A program made the position numbers and the translations under genes. A model generated the notes under the pieces. It was not told the DNA's origin and ran no database searches. It worked only from the letters and a program-made list of their open reading frames with translations. Shown here in pieces: positions 49,101-58,914 of a stretch of DNA of 64,000 bases (the first letter of the stretch is position 1; every line of letters starts with the position of its first letter). Location of the stretch: positions 10,603,608 through 10,667,607 of the forward strand of contig CM063246.1 in assembly GCA_032158295.1 (NCBI GenBank). The letters are read 5' to 3'. Source of the stretch: Pycnopodia helianthoides (Eukaryota; Echinodermata; Asteroidea; Forcipulatida; Asteriidae).

Positions 49101-52100
49101 TAGAACCCAGTCGTGTAACAGCATGCAACACACCTTATGCACTGACATCAACACGCCGCCATCTTAGAGGTAAAACAATGATGCAACAATGGAAACACAC
49201 ATCTTTGTACGCGCAGCGCACAGGATGGGCCAGTGAGCAACCTTCTTTTGACCTCTAGCCAAGGGCGCCCATCTCAAATGTGGTCATGTGCATAAGGTAT
49301 ATTATTATTAGCTTAAGCTTACATAAGATTGCTCTCTCACATGCAATGTTTTTTTTTTTACCATCTTATCACAAGCTTGTCGCAACCTTATCGTAAGCTC
49401 TGACTTTTTCTTGAATGCTTGCCTAGTAATTGGCAATAAAACAGACAGTTCTGTGCTCTGCCCTGCACAACCTGGGCAGCAGAATGATTTGGAATGCTTG
49501 GTCTTTCTTTTGTATCTGATTTGAATAATTTAATAATAAATATATAGAAAACAAAAGACAAAAAAAGTAAGAAAAAAAATTTGTTTACCAAGGATAAAAC
49601 AAAAAAATCAACGACTTATTTCCACTGTGGTCCTCTGAGAGAAAACAAAATGGGGCACAGTCAATACCATGGACAAAATAGTAAACTTGAAGGAATACAG
49701 CAAAATACAGGCAAATACAGAACGGGACTATAAAAGCAATCTACAAAAGCACGAAAAGTATTACAAGCCAGAGAAATTAAGGAAATATTGAACAAACATT
49801 TCACAGAAAAGTTTCCATGGATAAATATCAAAGTACTAAAACCCAGAGAAATCAAGGAAATATAAAACAAACATATTACATACAAAATTAAAATCTGAAA
49901 AATTCCCATGGACAAATATCAGAAGGTTTTAGAATAGTTGTTTTACAAGACAGCAAATTAACAAAAGTAGAAACCATTGATGGCTGTGGCAAGCAGGTTG
50001 TTAATAAAGAGGTTTTTAAAAAAATGTTACGGTCAACTTGTGGTCAAATGTTTTACAAAAGTTTAGAAGGATATGTAAATTGCACATCGCCCTTGCGCAC
50101 TACCACTACTGGTTGGCAAAATGAGGGAGCATCGCGCCTTTTTGTATGGGGCTGATGGTGGCATGACGCATACGCGTTCGTGCGTCTGTCTAGTGCACAA
50201 CTCTATGGTGCTTGCCAACCAATATACACACGCGTGAAAGTAATTAGCATATTTCATGGGAAAGGCTAACTGTACAATGATGGTGGAACGCACCTTGTTA
50301 CTGGTCTCTTGTAGCCCACAGGGACAGGCAGTGAAGTGGCCGTTCCCCGACCACCTCTTAATGACGAGTACTCAGTATGTTGTGGCACCAGACCAAAGGC
50401 AGATTGTGGTTGGTAGGCTTGGTCCACCGCCTTGGACACTGGGGGTGGTGATGAGTTGAAGCCGATGGAGGGACTAAAACAACCCGATTGGGGGTTAGGT
50501 GGTGTGGAAAGCTTATCCGTCTGTCCATAAGCTAAAAAAAACAAACACAAATTAATTTTGGTTTGAAAAAAGAAAACATTACTAAAGCCGGGATTTGAAC
50601 CAGCTAAACTGACTTGATTGGGTGTTAGGTGGTGGGGCAAGCTTATCTGTCTGCCCATCTGCTAAGAATCAAACATTATTTAATTTTGGGTTGAACAATG
50701 AAAAATTTACCAGAGCAAGATTTGAACATGCGACCTCCGGATTAACGTTCCGGCGCTTTACAAACTGAGCCATCTTGCCTTAATGTAAGCGGTCTTCCTA
50801 TTTTGTCAATATCTTTGTTTAGGGTTGCCAGTCAGAAACCATTCAACCTGTACCTGCCGTATAGCCAGGGATCACACCAAAATTTATGAATATTGCAATA
50901 GGGTAAAAACCAAATTTAACATCTATTAAATTGTTGCGGTACCCGCTGCTAAAACATAGGATTTTAACTGCCTCTAGCTACCGGGCAATCTCGATGGTGT
51001 AGTTGGTGAGACATCTGCTCTAGAATGGCAAAGGTTATGGGTTCGAATCCCACGCGAGTAATATGCCTGTGGATTTTTTCCACAGGACTTGGGAAAGTGC
51101 TGAGTATACAGTGCTTTACACAAACCGTTGTAAAGGTAAAACCAAATAGTATTCGTTATCCCGATGCAGATTTAACATCTATTAAATAATAATAATAGTA
51201 ATAATAATGGAGTCTTATGTAGCACCTGTATCCACCAATAAGGTACTCAAGGTGCTTGAAGAAAGAGAGACACTTTTTACAACAGATTTTGAAGTTTTTA
51301 GGAATTATGAGACCCATTTATGTAGCACCTTATAAGGATTTACAAGGTGCTGCGGCGCACTCAGCACCCACTGCCAGAAACACCGGGGCAAACCCCTTCT
51401 CTTATCAATAAGTGTACTGGTTTCTTTTACGTGCTTTCATCAGTCGCCGATTTCACGAAACTTTCCGCAAACTGCATGAAAGTCCACTTGCGCAACATTT
51501 ATTGCGTAAGTTGTGCACCACTATCACAAGAAATCTTGCACAAGTGGACTTATGCAGTTATGCAAAGTTTCGTAAAATCGGTTGCAGATCTCCATTTTTC
51601 TTTACCTGTGAGTTCCATAATGGCTGAAGTTCGATCCATGCACTGTTGAGCCAACTTCTGCATTCTCTCAGTACTTTTCGTCTTCACTGCTCCCTGATAC
51701 CCTGGTAGAGATATAACAAGGTTCATCACATCATTTTATACACTGATCTAGGTCTGGTTTGTCCCATAGCATCTATGGAAGTGAGAAACTTCTGATATAG
51801 TCCAATGAACTAAACCATGAAAGGGTGTGCACAAACTTGGTAAGAGTGAAAAACATATCAATGTTCACAGATTTGCACACTTCTTATATGGAATAAATAT
51901 GGTCATTGGAAATCTTCCCTTGAAATATTTTTGCTTGAATGCTATTGAGGCTGGCGGACAATATAGAAGTGCACTATTTGGTTTGGACACTATAGGAGTG
52001 CATTATTGTTTGGACTTTGGACACTATTTGTTGAGGAGTGCACTATTTGGTTTGGACACAATAGAGTGCACTATTTGGTTTGGACACTATAGATGTTATT

Positions 52101-54666
52101 TGGTTTGGACACTAGAGTGCACTATTGGTTTGGACACAATAGGAGTGACTATTTGGTTGGACAATAGAGTGCACTATTTGGTTTGGACACAATAGGAGTG
52201 TACTATTTGGTTTGGACATTATAGGAGTGCACTATTGGTTTGGACACTAATATGAGTGCACTATTTGGTTTGGACACTATAGGAGTGCATTATTTGGTTT
52301 GGACACTTATAGGAGTGCACTATTTGGTTTGGACACTATAGGAGTGCACTTTTTGGTTTGGGACACTATAGGAGTGCACTTTTGGTTTGGACACTATAGG
52401 AGTGCACTATTTGGTTTCGGACACTATAGGAGTGCACTATTTGGTTCGGACACTATAGGAGTGCACTGTTTGGTGTTGAACACAACAGGAGTGCATTATT
52501 TGGTTTGGGTGTCTACAGACAATAGAAAGTCAAAGTGTTGCGTCCGCTATATCTCAAAGTGGCTTACAGTCTTTGAGGAATGAGCAAAACAATTAATTTT
52601 GGTTTCGCGAGTCCACAACTCAATCCCCCCACTATTTTTTCGCAACTCCGATGACTGATTGAGCTGAAACTTTATTTTATGTTTACATGTAAGTTGGGTC
52701 ACATCAAGTGTGGATATAGGTTTTTGGACATATGCTTTAAGCATGTTAAGTCTGCTAACCCCTTAAGCCCAATTTCATAGAGTTGCTTAAGCACAAAAAA
52801 AATTCAAGCACAAACAATAACATTAGGTTTTCGGCCGATTGCCGAACACCTAAACAAATTATGCTTACCAGAATAAGGTTACCAGCCACAACAAGATGTC
52901 ACATGCACCATCTTTGACTGGTATCCTGGTCGTTTTTGCTTAGCAGAAAATTAAGCAACTCTATGAAACTGGGCCCCAAAATTCCTTAATAGTCGTACAT
53001 GCAGGTGCCCCTTGCTTTTATTACAGTAAATAATAATGCTCTTTTTAAAATTCTATCAGCAGACATTTTTCTTTAAGAGTGCTTTTCACACATGTCACAA
53101 GGGGAAATTGTCAGATCCCTTCAGGAACAAAAGTTTATTTCTTCTTGAACTGATCATAAACACATTTTAGCTGTGCGAAATTCAATCAAGCGTTTGGAGT
53201 TTGTTGCCATCACAAACATTCCCTGAAGTGGAATTTTATGCAGGTATTTGTATTTTGTATTGAATTGAGCAAACTTAGTGGTTTGGTTTTTTGCTCACCT
53301 TGATTTTTGGCTTCTTCTAGTAGTACTTGTGAGATGTACTGGATGCAGGCAAGATACCTGAAATAGGCCTCCTGAAGATGAAAATGAGACGAGGAATTAT
53401 GAGAAATGATCACAGAGCAACAAGAGTCTCCTGACGATGACTAGAGCAAGCTAGTTGAAACGTTGAGACCAAAAAGAACTCACTCCGCCGCAGTGCAGTT
53501 AATTATGAGAAGTCCCCCCGATTTCCTACCTTCCGCCCAGGTAGTAGTTAATTAGCAGGACAGTTCTTTTCAGAACTGAGAAGTCTCCCGAATTCCGAAA
53601 ATCTACTCCACGGTAGTAGAACAAATAGCAAGACAAGTTCTCTAAAGAACAAAATCTACACAGCAAAGTAGATAATTAAACACATGGTGTTACTGCAAAC
53701 CGAATATACAACAAGAGTTCCATTTAGTATCTCTTTTGGGAGAACGGAGCCCTGATAATGCACTACACACATACTCATTGGGGACAGTACAATCAACACC
53801 AACGCTTGTATCTTTTTAATGCGCAGACATACCAGGTAGGTGTCCATTCATGTGATGTCACAAGCCCAAAACAGTCCCCTCACTGAGGTCAATGGAGAGC
53901 TATCATTGGCTGAATAACAACACTCACGTACATTTGACTGTTAATAAGATTTTGAGTGAACTGCTGCAGAAAAGACCAGGTGACAGCGGGTACCAACCGC
54001 ATCTATGGCCGCAGCATTCGCATTGGACACCAACCCAAAGAAATCTGACAAACCATTCATGCCTGAATCATTTCTCAGATTCAAATGTGTTTTTTTTAAG
54101 TGTAAAAAAAATTACAAACCATATTTCTTCAAAGGGGAATCCTTTCTCAAAATAGTTTCAATAGCTGCAGTGCTTCTAAACAAGTTATTTTTGATGATTA
54201 TTCATTTTTTGGAGTAGTTACCAATCTATGACCCTCCTTTACTAATGGATTCGTACTACAGACTACCGTCATTGAAAGAGTCTTTAGTTATTGCTTTCAT
54301 ACTTTTGATAATTTTTATTTATTAAAATTACAAGTAACATATCGCCGTGTCAGTGTGAAAATGCCTCATCTTGATTTTGCATAAAAAATGTATCTCACAC
54401 GAAAAATTTCCAAGCAAAGACGTTTATCTCGGGATGTACGTTAAATTGTGTGAACTTCTGGGCTATTTTAAGCAAGCTAGGATACTAGGACAATTTCCAA
54501 CTCGCGCAGATTGTGAGCTACTTTAAGAGATAAGATGTTTTTTCGCACCGACTTGACGATATGAAACTAAAACAAGAGTACTTACCCTACTGTTGCCTTC
54601 GCCGTCGAGCTTGATAGCCTGGCCAACAGCCTTCATTGCCCCCTGCAAATGTCCCTCCATAGACAT
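25156..54666 (-). CDS. VPS9D1: VPS9 domain-containing protein 1 orthologue (Rab GEF family)
   Basis: There are fourteen exons (minus strand): 54666-54586, 53371-53299, 51701-51606, 50531-50294, 48450-48321, 36207-36145, 35570-35430, 34343-34112, 31665-30517, 29802-29673, 28570-28359, 27163-27079, 26439-26335 and 25237-25156. Every junction is GT-AG and in phase, giving 938 residues and TAA. An in-frame TAG lies just before the ATG at 54666. An N-terminal MIT-like helical domain (about 5-85; [10 protein letters not shown]) is followed by a polar linker, a conserved helical block (207-350; [16 protein letters not shown]), a Ser/Glu-rich acidic stretch in one large exon (352-734) and the VPS9 domain (about 770-930; [26 protein letters not shown]). 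VPS9 domains activate Rab5-type GTPases on endosomes, and MIT domains bind ESCRT-III tails; the exact role of VPS9D1 is poorly known. It is longer than the vertebrate protein, mainly through the acidic exon. Confidence 0.95.
28929..29145. repeat. Foldback (long imperfect palindrome)
   Basis: Two arms of about 100 bp are inverted around about 29038 (for example GGAGTGTTGGCTCTGAAAA against TTTTCAGAGCCAACACTCC). It is non-coding, lies in a VPS9D1 intron, and could form a long hairpin in the transcript. One arm alone recurs at 6845-6990. Confidence 0.8.
30010..30190. mobile_element. Rearranged tRNA-derived SINE
   Basis: The left half (30010-30105) is the body of the SINE seen at 60655 in minus orientation ('acaagggaaactga', 'cgaacaaagacaaattga'). 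The right half (30112-30190) is a tRNA-like head in plus orientation (GCTAGATAGCTCGGTTGG). The two are joined head to head. Confidence 0.55.
31964..32155. repeat. CAGAGCTGCCAAC MITE (copy 3)
   Basis: It lies just upstream of VPS9D1 exon 9. The right end, GTTGCCAGCTCTG, has one change against copy 1. Confidence 0.7.
32401..32840. repeat. Interspersed repeat with 'ctggaccac...tttgagccctg' ends
   Basis: Segments such as 'actcatgactggataagtccggc' and 'tttgagccctg' also occur at 33990-34105 and 36440-37490. It is non-coding and intronic, and the class is undetermined. Confidence 0.5.
33410..33525 (-). mobile_element. tRNA-like SINE head
   Basis: On the minus strand an A-box-like GGTGGTCTAGACTGG and a B-box-like GGTTTGAATCTCACC are spaced as in a tRNA. 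The arms do not form a full acceptor stem. Confidence 0.45.
34533..34735. repeat. Interspersed repeat, second copy of 8714-8870
   Basis: It shares 'ttgaatgatagataaact', 'tgataccatg' and 'tacacagtacacagt' with the GSTO intron copy. Confidence 0.5.
34745..35045 (-). pseudogene. 3' tail of a non-LTR retrotransposon reverse transcriptase
   Basis: On the minus strand, adjoining frames encode the typical tail '[12 protein letters not shown]...[16 protein letters not shown]' found at the C-terminus of CR1/Jockey-like reverse transcriptases. The upstream part ([11 protein letters not shown]) is in another frame, so the copy is frameshifted and 5'-truncated. It lies in the VPS9D1 intron between exons 7 and 8. 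Confidence 0.65.
37519..37762. repeat. 23-bp minisatellite with a perfect palindrome
   Basis: About ten copies of a 23-bp unit (tactacacccatagcaaccac-like) are present. At 37705-37743 the array is inverted to give a perfect 39-base palindrome with 19-bp arms (attggttgctatgggtat...). Confidence 0.8.
38162..38606. repeat. TTAAAGG MITE (copy 3)
   Basis: Ends TTAAAGGTAGGTTCA and ACCCCACCTTTAA bound 445 bp. It shares internal text (ATAAAAACTTACTTGG, CTTCTCAGATT) with the other copies. Confidence 0.55.
39414..39602. repeat. 'Agctgcttaag' MITE (copy 1)
   Basis: Inverted ends 'tggtcccaattccaaagagc' and 'gcaactccatgacattggcc' flank text with 'ttaccagaataaggttatcagcc'. Related copies lie at 40703 and 52767. 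Confidence 0.6.
39694..40065. repeat. TTAAAGG MITE (copy 4)
   Basis: It begins near CACCTTTAAAAAGTGTACC and ends GTGTACCCTCCCTTTAAA. The internal text matches copies 2 and 3. Confidence 0.5.
40703..40908. repeat. 'Agctgcttaag' MITE (copy 2)
   Basis: Inverted ends 'agccccaatttcatagagct' and 'agctctatgaaactgggcc' bound 206 bp of non-coding DNA. Confidence 0.75.
41290..41420. repeat. CGATTTCAC foldback MITE (copy 1)
   Basis: It is nearly palindromic throughout: CGATTTCACGA...GTGAAATCG ends, with inner arms 'aagtccacttgcgcaac' and 'gcacaagtggactt'. Other copies lie at 44351 and 51448, with a partial copy at 45500-45553. Confidence 0.75.
42931..43090 (+). repeat. Inverted repeat pair, left member
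   Basis: About 160 bp (aggtcaaaagaaggttgctc ... cctctaagatggcggcg) is repeated in opposite orientation at 49141-49302. Together they flank the nested GPCR gene within VPS9D1 intron 5 and exon 5. Confidence 0.8.
43475..44097. repeat. 215-bp tandem triplication
   Basis: Three head-to-tail copies start at 43475, 43681 and 43896 (ttattgctttgtat...). The second is 215 bp and nearly identical to the third; the first lacks about 11 bp. The high identity means a recent duplication. Confidence 0.9.
44351..44487. repeat. CGATTTCAC foldback MITE (copy 2)
   Basis: Ends TGATTTCACAAAAC and TAGTGAAATCGG bound it. The inner 'gtgagcccactcgtgcaaag' pairs imperfectly with 'gcgcaggtggacttacgc'. Confidence 0.65.
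45500..45553. repeat. CGATTTCAC foldback MITE, partial copy
   Basis: It holds one arm only (gcaactgcgtaagtccacct) and directly abuts the SINE-like element at 45555. Confidence 0.5.
45555..45800 (+). mobile_element. SINE-like element with tRNA B box
   Basis: TGGCTAGTTCTTAAAGGGCTCG and GGTTCGATTCCTGG are spaced like tRNA promoter boxes, followed by a pyrimidine-rich body (CTTCCTCTAGAAAATCTC). It resembles the element at 4792. Confidence 0.5.
46039..46998 (-). CDS. Intronless class A (rhodopsin-like) GPCR, orphan
   Basis: The protein has 319 residues from the Met at 46998; an in-frame Met at 47118 would add 40 residues unlike an N-terminus. Seven hydrophobic segments are visible. Family landmarks are GNSLA in TM1, Asp62 in TM2, Cys92 and Cys170 for the extracellular disulfide, and ERY (117-119) in the DRY position. 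TM6 has QLP rather than CWxP, and TM7 ends TSLIY (280-284) where NPxxY is usual. Asn3 is a possible glycosylation site. It should signal through G proteins at the plasma membrane. The ligand is unknown, and no subfamily could be assigned. It lies in VPS9D1 intron 5 on the same strand. The intact frame argues against a pseudogene; lack of introns fits a retrocopy or an intronless GPCR family. Confidence 0.85.
   Translation of the reverse strand: MANRSASDLFDLRAVPVFQAICLLLNTVAIIGNSLACAVFITRRKFYTRSIPLFQLNQCVVDLCTPLLVILKIVIPRTRHSDHSLVLHYIGCLWMTNVTLAYLHSVSVVNFGLMSAERYCAFYHPVKHRLWFTCGIKARRLILLNWLCNLVMWLSAVIPSKHIDEQSEKCIENSVTVFLNLFVYVIFFPTATIICFVRIFIRFNHLAKKRGVDRGAAIQHAKYSMLLTILSLFVLTMVVQLPLNAVVFVDKFSSVDWGSEFMRSLFYFTIFFLSLKCLGTSLIYTVASKRFRDKLAGWLWKVKRKVVRNKVQVLPLDAM
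47119..48320. other. VPS9D1 intron 5, GPCR upstream region
   Basis: No exon or clear repeat is seen. It should contain the nested GPCR promoter and 5' UTR. It is moderately AT-rich. Confidence 0.4.
48495..48662. repeat. Palindromic MITE, 'cctaagttaggac' type
   Basis: Ends CCGTCGATTTCACCTAACTC and GCTTCATGAAATCGGCTG are inverted, and the interior repeats 'cttaggacttaggac' and 'cctaactcg' in both directions. It shares only its outer GATTTCA motif with the CGATTTCAC family. Confidence 0.65.
49015..49118. repeat. 24-bp minisatellite
   Basis: Four to five copies of a cagttgtgtgacccagtagaacc-type unit are present. It lies beside the inverted repeat at 49141. Confidence 0.75.
49141..49302 (-). repeat. 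Inverted repeat pair, right member
   Basis: It is the reverse complement of 42931-43090 (cgccgccatcttagaggt ... ccttcttttgacct), with small gaps. The distance between the two is about 6 kb. Confidence 0.8.
50695..50785 (-). mobile_element. tRNA-derived SINE head
   Basis: On the minus strand it has an A box (AGATGGCTCAGTTTG) and a B-box-like GTTCAAATCTTGC. It is the same family as 60714. A shortened relative precedes it at about 50580. Confidence 0.6.
50985..51180 (+). mobile_element. tRNA-derived SINE with 'cctgtggatttttt' body
   Basis: GGTGTAGTTGGTGAG and a perfect B box GGTTCGAATCCCAC are followed by 'tgcctgtggattttttccac' and 'gtaaaggtaaaaccaaat'. The same body occurs without a head at 59905-60000. 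Confidence 0.65.
51448..51580. repeat. CGATTTCAC foldback MITE (copy 3)
   Basis: CGATTTCACGAAACTTT against AAAGTTTCGTAAAATCG, with inner 'gtccacttgcgcaac' and 'gcacaagtggac'. It ends 26 bp below exon 3 of VPS9D1 and could fold in the pre-mRNA. Confidence 0.8.
51963..52510. repeat. 29-bp minisatellite (VPS9D1 intron 2)
   Basis: About 17-19 copies of aggagtgcactatttggttt-ggacactat are present, with many one- to several-base indels. The unit length is not a multiple of three, so the open frames crossing it are chance. Confidence 0.9.
52767..52977. repeat. 'Agctgcttaag' MITE (copy 3)
   Basis: Inverted ends 'gcccaatttcatagagttgc' and 'gcaactctatgaaactgggc'; the interior is close to the copy at 40703. 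Confidence 0.75.
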
Positions 54667-57140
54667 TTTCCTGGATGACTAATGAGACAGACTTCAGGAT
54701 TTCAAGCTATGACTGTGGCAAAGATCATCTGATCTGTTTATATTGATAGGGAACCCCAAAATTGCATTGATAAGAACGTTGTATATGTAGGAACCTATTT
54801 AATCATGATGCCATCATTGTCATTGAGAAAAACTTGCATTGTTATTACTAACTTTTTTAGGTCTGTCCCAACCATGATTTTTGGCCCAGTTATTTTATTA
54901 GGGCTTATTTTAGAACAAACTGGAAGCACCCTGGCATTTACTCTAGTACCTAATTAAAATTAACCAGTCCACTTTGGAGAAAATACAACAACATGCAAAA
55001 CTCTTACACCACGTACACATGTAACACACAGCAGTGGGCTTATAAATTGGCATAATATATCTATAAGTTTCTGTGCATGTTTGGCGGTTGTCATGTCACC
55101 AGGCCGCATGTGGTGAGACACTCTAGCAGACTGTGTGTTCGTGTTCACACTCACAGCCAATACACCTGGTCGACTGGTGCCACTGGTCAGATTGTCGCGA
55201 CTATTGATTGCTATGTCGATTGCCTCAAGTACTAAATGTGTCGTTCACGAAGACAATGTACTTACCAAGTGCAATACTTCAAGACGACACTATGAATGTA
55301 CACATGGATCAACATTAAACACACACACCCATGCAAGTGTGTAAATACCTCCAATCGGGGACCTCCTATTGTCCCTCTTCTGTTTGTACTCTAACTTTTT
55401 GGCAACCAGCTTCCGTTGGTTTTGTACACACTTTCCAACTAGGGACCTTTACCCAACCGGAGACACTATTGTCTCTTTTGTTAAACAGGTAGGTCCCCGG
55501 TTTGAATGTGTAATACCTACCCACTTTCGCATGATCAGCATTCCCAACAATGAACGATACACAGACTATGCAGGCTCATCCATATTCATTACGTTATGTG
55601 TGGCTTGTGATTGGTCCAAAGTCGTTCACATATGCATGCCAGTAATGCATTATGCAGTAACCAGTGCTGGAGGACTCAAGTCCGCTCTCGAAACTTGAGT
55701 CCATTTTTTGTGGACTCGAACTTGGGTTCGGTCTTAGAGCACCGTACACATCATGGCATCGTCGACAAAACGAGCGCGCACATTTTCGTGTTAATGTGCG
55801 CGCTTTCCACAATTGCGCTAGGGTAAGTGACATGGGGGAAAATCTTGGCATAGATAGTAAAACGTGGGCTTCTTATTTCATTTCTGCCTGGCTGCCTGGA
55901 GGGACTTGGGCGAAGGGCCACGAAGTGGAGGGAGTCCAGTGTATTGGTACTTAGTACACTATTAGTATTTATGGCCTTAATTTTAGTAATTATGGGGCTA
56001 GTGCTTAGCCTTAGATACTTTTTCTTTTTACACTAGTGATTAATGTTAAGCACTAAGCAGCTCTATCGGCCTGCATGTATTCGTTTAGTTGCGATAATCG
56101 AAACCCTTCATCCTCCCGACCGTCTGAGACCGGTCTCCAACCATCGGGAGGATGGAGGGTTACGATTATTGCAACTACTGTACTCGAACTAGAGTATTCG
56201 GCATTCGTTATACTTCCCACTCACACCACTGTCACGACATGCACGAGTGAAGTTTAACCTTGAGTTGTAAATGTAAGCATGGCCATGATGTAATTCTAAT
56301 TGTAATTTAAGTAAGTTGTTCTTGTTTTTATCTTATTCTTTTCTTAATCCATGTAATCTTAGTATTAGTCACTAAGTATTACCATCATTCATATGGTCTT
56401 CCCCTCCTTACACAGGCTTACGCCTACAGTTTACCCTCAACTCAACTTTTTTGAGACAAAAAGTGGCTGTCAGATACTGCATTTTTGACCAAGGAACATT
56501 TTTTTCTTTTTGACTGAACACGGACTAACAGGAAAAGAATTTATTAATTCCTAGGCGAACTGGTTAAATGAAAAGCCCCGATGATTATGACTGTTTTGTA
56601 CCGTGTGTGCATAGATGATAGCAAGGACGGTCAACGGTGTGTGTATGTGTCATGTATGTGGTCAATCGTCAATCCACTTCGTTTCCTTCTTGCAGCTAGC
56701 GCGGGTATTATTTTAAGTAGACAGTCTTACCTGATCGATGGAGCACTACTCCGGTACTCGTCCTACAATATTTGTATAGATGTACTTTTGTAGATAAGTC
56801 GCCAGTATAGTAAGAATTTGCTAGAAAAGTTCGCTAAAAGTGTGTGGGAAATTCTGCTCAACTTGCGCTTGACTGACATCACAAACGTTCTCAACGCCGC
56901 GGGTCGATCAACCTCGTTTCTAGGGATGATCGATCTCGCAGCGCGATTTTGTCCAGCATGCCTTGCTCGCTCATAATAATGAAACCCCTGGAAATGGCCA
57001 AGTAAAAAAAGTAACGAGTTTCTCGTACGGACTTTTTCAAAAAAGGATGTGGCAGCGCTTTACTATTTACAATTTTTCAATATTTTGCACCAATTTTTTA
57101 GCGACTGGAATATAAATAATACTACAAAAAGCACCTGACT
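54667..57140. other. Upstream region of VPS9D1
   Basis: No coding exon is supported. It should contain the VPS9D1 promoter and 5' UTR. A 90-bp hairpin lies at 56087-56176. A segment at 55906-55996 (gagggagtccagtgtattgg...tatggggctag) is similar to 1325-1376. Confidence 0.45.
56087..56176. repeat. Short perfect-looking hairpin (about 32-bp arms)
   Basis: Arms 'agttgcgataatcgaaaccc' and 'gggttacgattattgcaact' continue inward through 'cttcatcctcccga' and 'tcgggaggatggag', with only a few mismatches and a loop of about 25 bases. It is isolated, with no relatives seen in this window. Confidence 0.7.
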
Positions 57141-58878
57141 CAAATAATGGTTTATCTAAATAATGGTTTTATCTAAATAATGGTTATATCTAAATAATAG
57201 TTATATCTAAATAATGGTATATCTAAAATTTTTTATTATCTAAATAATGGTATTATCTAAATAATGGTTTATATGTAAATAATGGTTATATGTAAATAAT
57301 GGTTATATGTAAATAATGGTTATATCTAAATAATGGTTATATCTAAATAATGGTTATATCTAAATAATGGTTATATCTAAATAATGGTTATATCTAAATA
57401 ATGGTTATATCTAAATAATGGTTTATCTAAATAATGGTTATATCTAAATAATGGTTATATCTAAATAATGGTTATATCTAAATAATGGTTATATCTAAAT
57501 AATGGTTATATCTAAATAATGGTTATATCTAAATAATGGTTATATCTAAATAATGGTTATATCTAAATAATGGTTATATCTAAATAATGGTTTTATCTAA
57601 ATAATGGTTATATGTAAATAATGGTTATATCTAAATAATGTTTTTATATTAAATAATGGTTATATCTAAATATTGTTTTAGTTATCTAAATAATGGTTAT
57701 ATCTAAATAATGGTTATATCTAAATAATGGTTATATCTAAATAATGGTTATATGTAATAATGGTTATATCTAAATAATGGTTATATCTAAATAATGGTTA
57801 TATCTAAATAATGGTTATATCTAAATAATGGTTATATCTAAATAATGGTTTTATCTAAATAATGGTTATATGTAAATAATGGTTATATCTAAATAATGGT
57901 TATATGTAAATAATGGTTATATCTAAATATTTTTTTTAGTTATTCTAAATAATGGTTATATCTAAATAATGGTTATATGTAAATAATGGTTATATGTAAA
58001 TAATGGTTATATCTAAATAATGGTTATATCTAAATAATGGTTATATCTAAATAATGGTTTTATCTAAATAATGGTTATATCTAAATAATGGTTATATCTA
58101 AATAATGGTTATATCTAAATAATGGTTATATCTAAATAATGGTTTTATCTAAATAATGGTTATATCTAAATAATGGTTATATCTAAATAATGGTTATATC
58201 TAAATAATGGTTATATCTAAATAATGGTTTTATCTAAATAATGGTTTTATCTAAATAATGGTTATATCTAAATAATGGTTATATCTAAATAATGGTTATA
58301 TCTAAATAATAGTTATATCTAAATAATGGTTATATCTAAATAATGGTTTTATCTAAATAATGGTTATATCTATATAATGGTTATATCTAAGTAATGGTTA
58401 TATCTAAATAATGGTTTTATCTAAATAATGGTTATATGTAAATAATGGTTTTATCTAAATAATGGTTATATGTAAATAATGGTTATATTAAATAATGGTT
58501 ATATGTAAATAATGGTTATATCTAAATAATGGTTATATCTAAATAATGGTTATATCTAAATAATGGTTATATCTAAATAATGGTTTTATCTAAATAATGG
58601 TTATCTAATAATGTTATATCTAATAATGGTTATATCTAAATAATGGTTATATGTAAATAATGGTTATATGTAAATAATGGCGATATCTAAATTATGGTTA
58701 TATCTAAATAATGGTTATATGTAAATAATGGTTATATCTAAATTATGGTTATATCTAAATAATGGTTACATCTAAATAATGGTTTTATCAATAATGGTTT
58801 TATCAATAATGGTTTTATCTAAATAATGGTTTTATCTTAATAATGGTTATATCTAAATAATGGTTATATCTAAATAAC
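57141..58878. repeat. 17-bp tandem array, about 100 copies
   Basis: The unit taaataatggttatatc is repeated over 1.74 kb, with variants (ttttatc, tatatg) and occasional losses. It contains no ORF. It lies about 2.5 kb upstream of the VPS9D1 start codon. There are no unique spacers, so it is not a CRISPR array. Confidence 0.97.
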
Positions 58879-58914
58879 ATCTTTCCAGCAAACTTAGTAT
58901 CATATTTGTCAAAA

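Noticed and set aside
51963..52583. Repeat protein encoded by the 29-bp array
   Set aside because: The unit length is not a multiple of three and indels change the frame. Open frames there are accidental.
57141..58878. Possible CRISPR-like array
   Set aside because: Units follow each other directly with no unique spacers, and the DNA is clearly from a eukaryote. It is a minisatellite.
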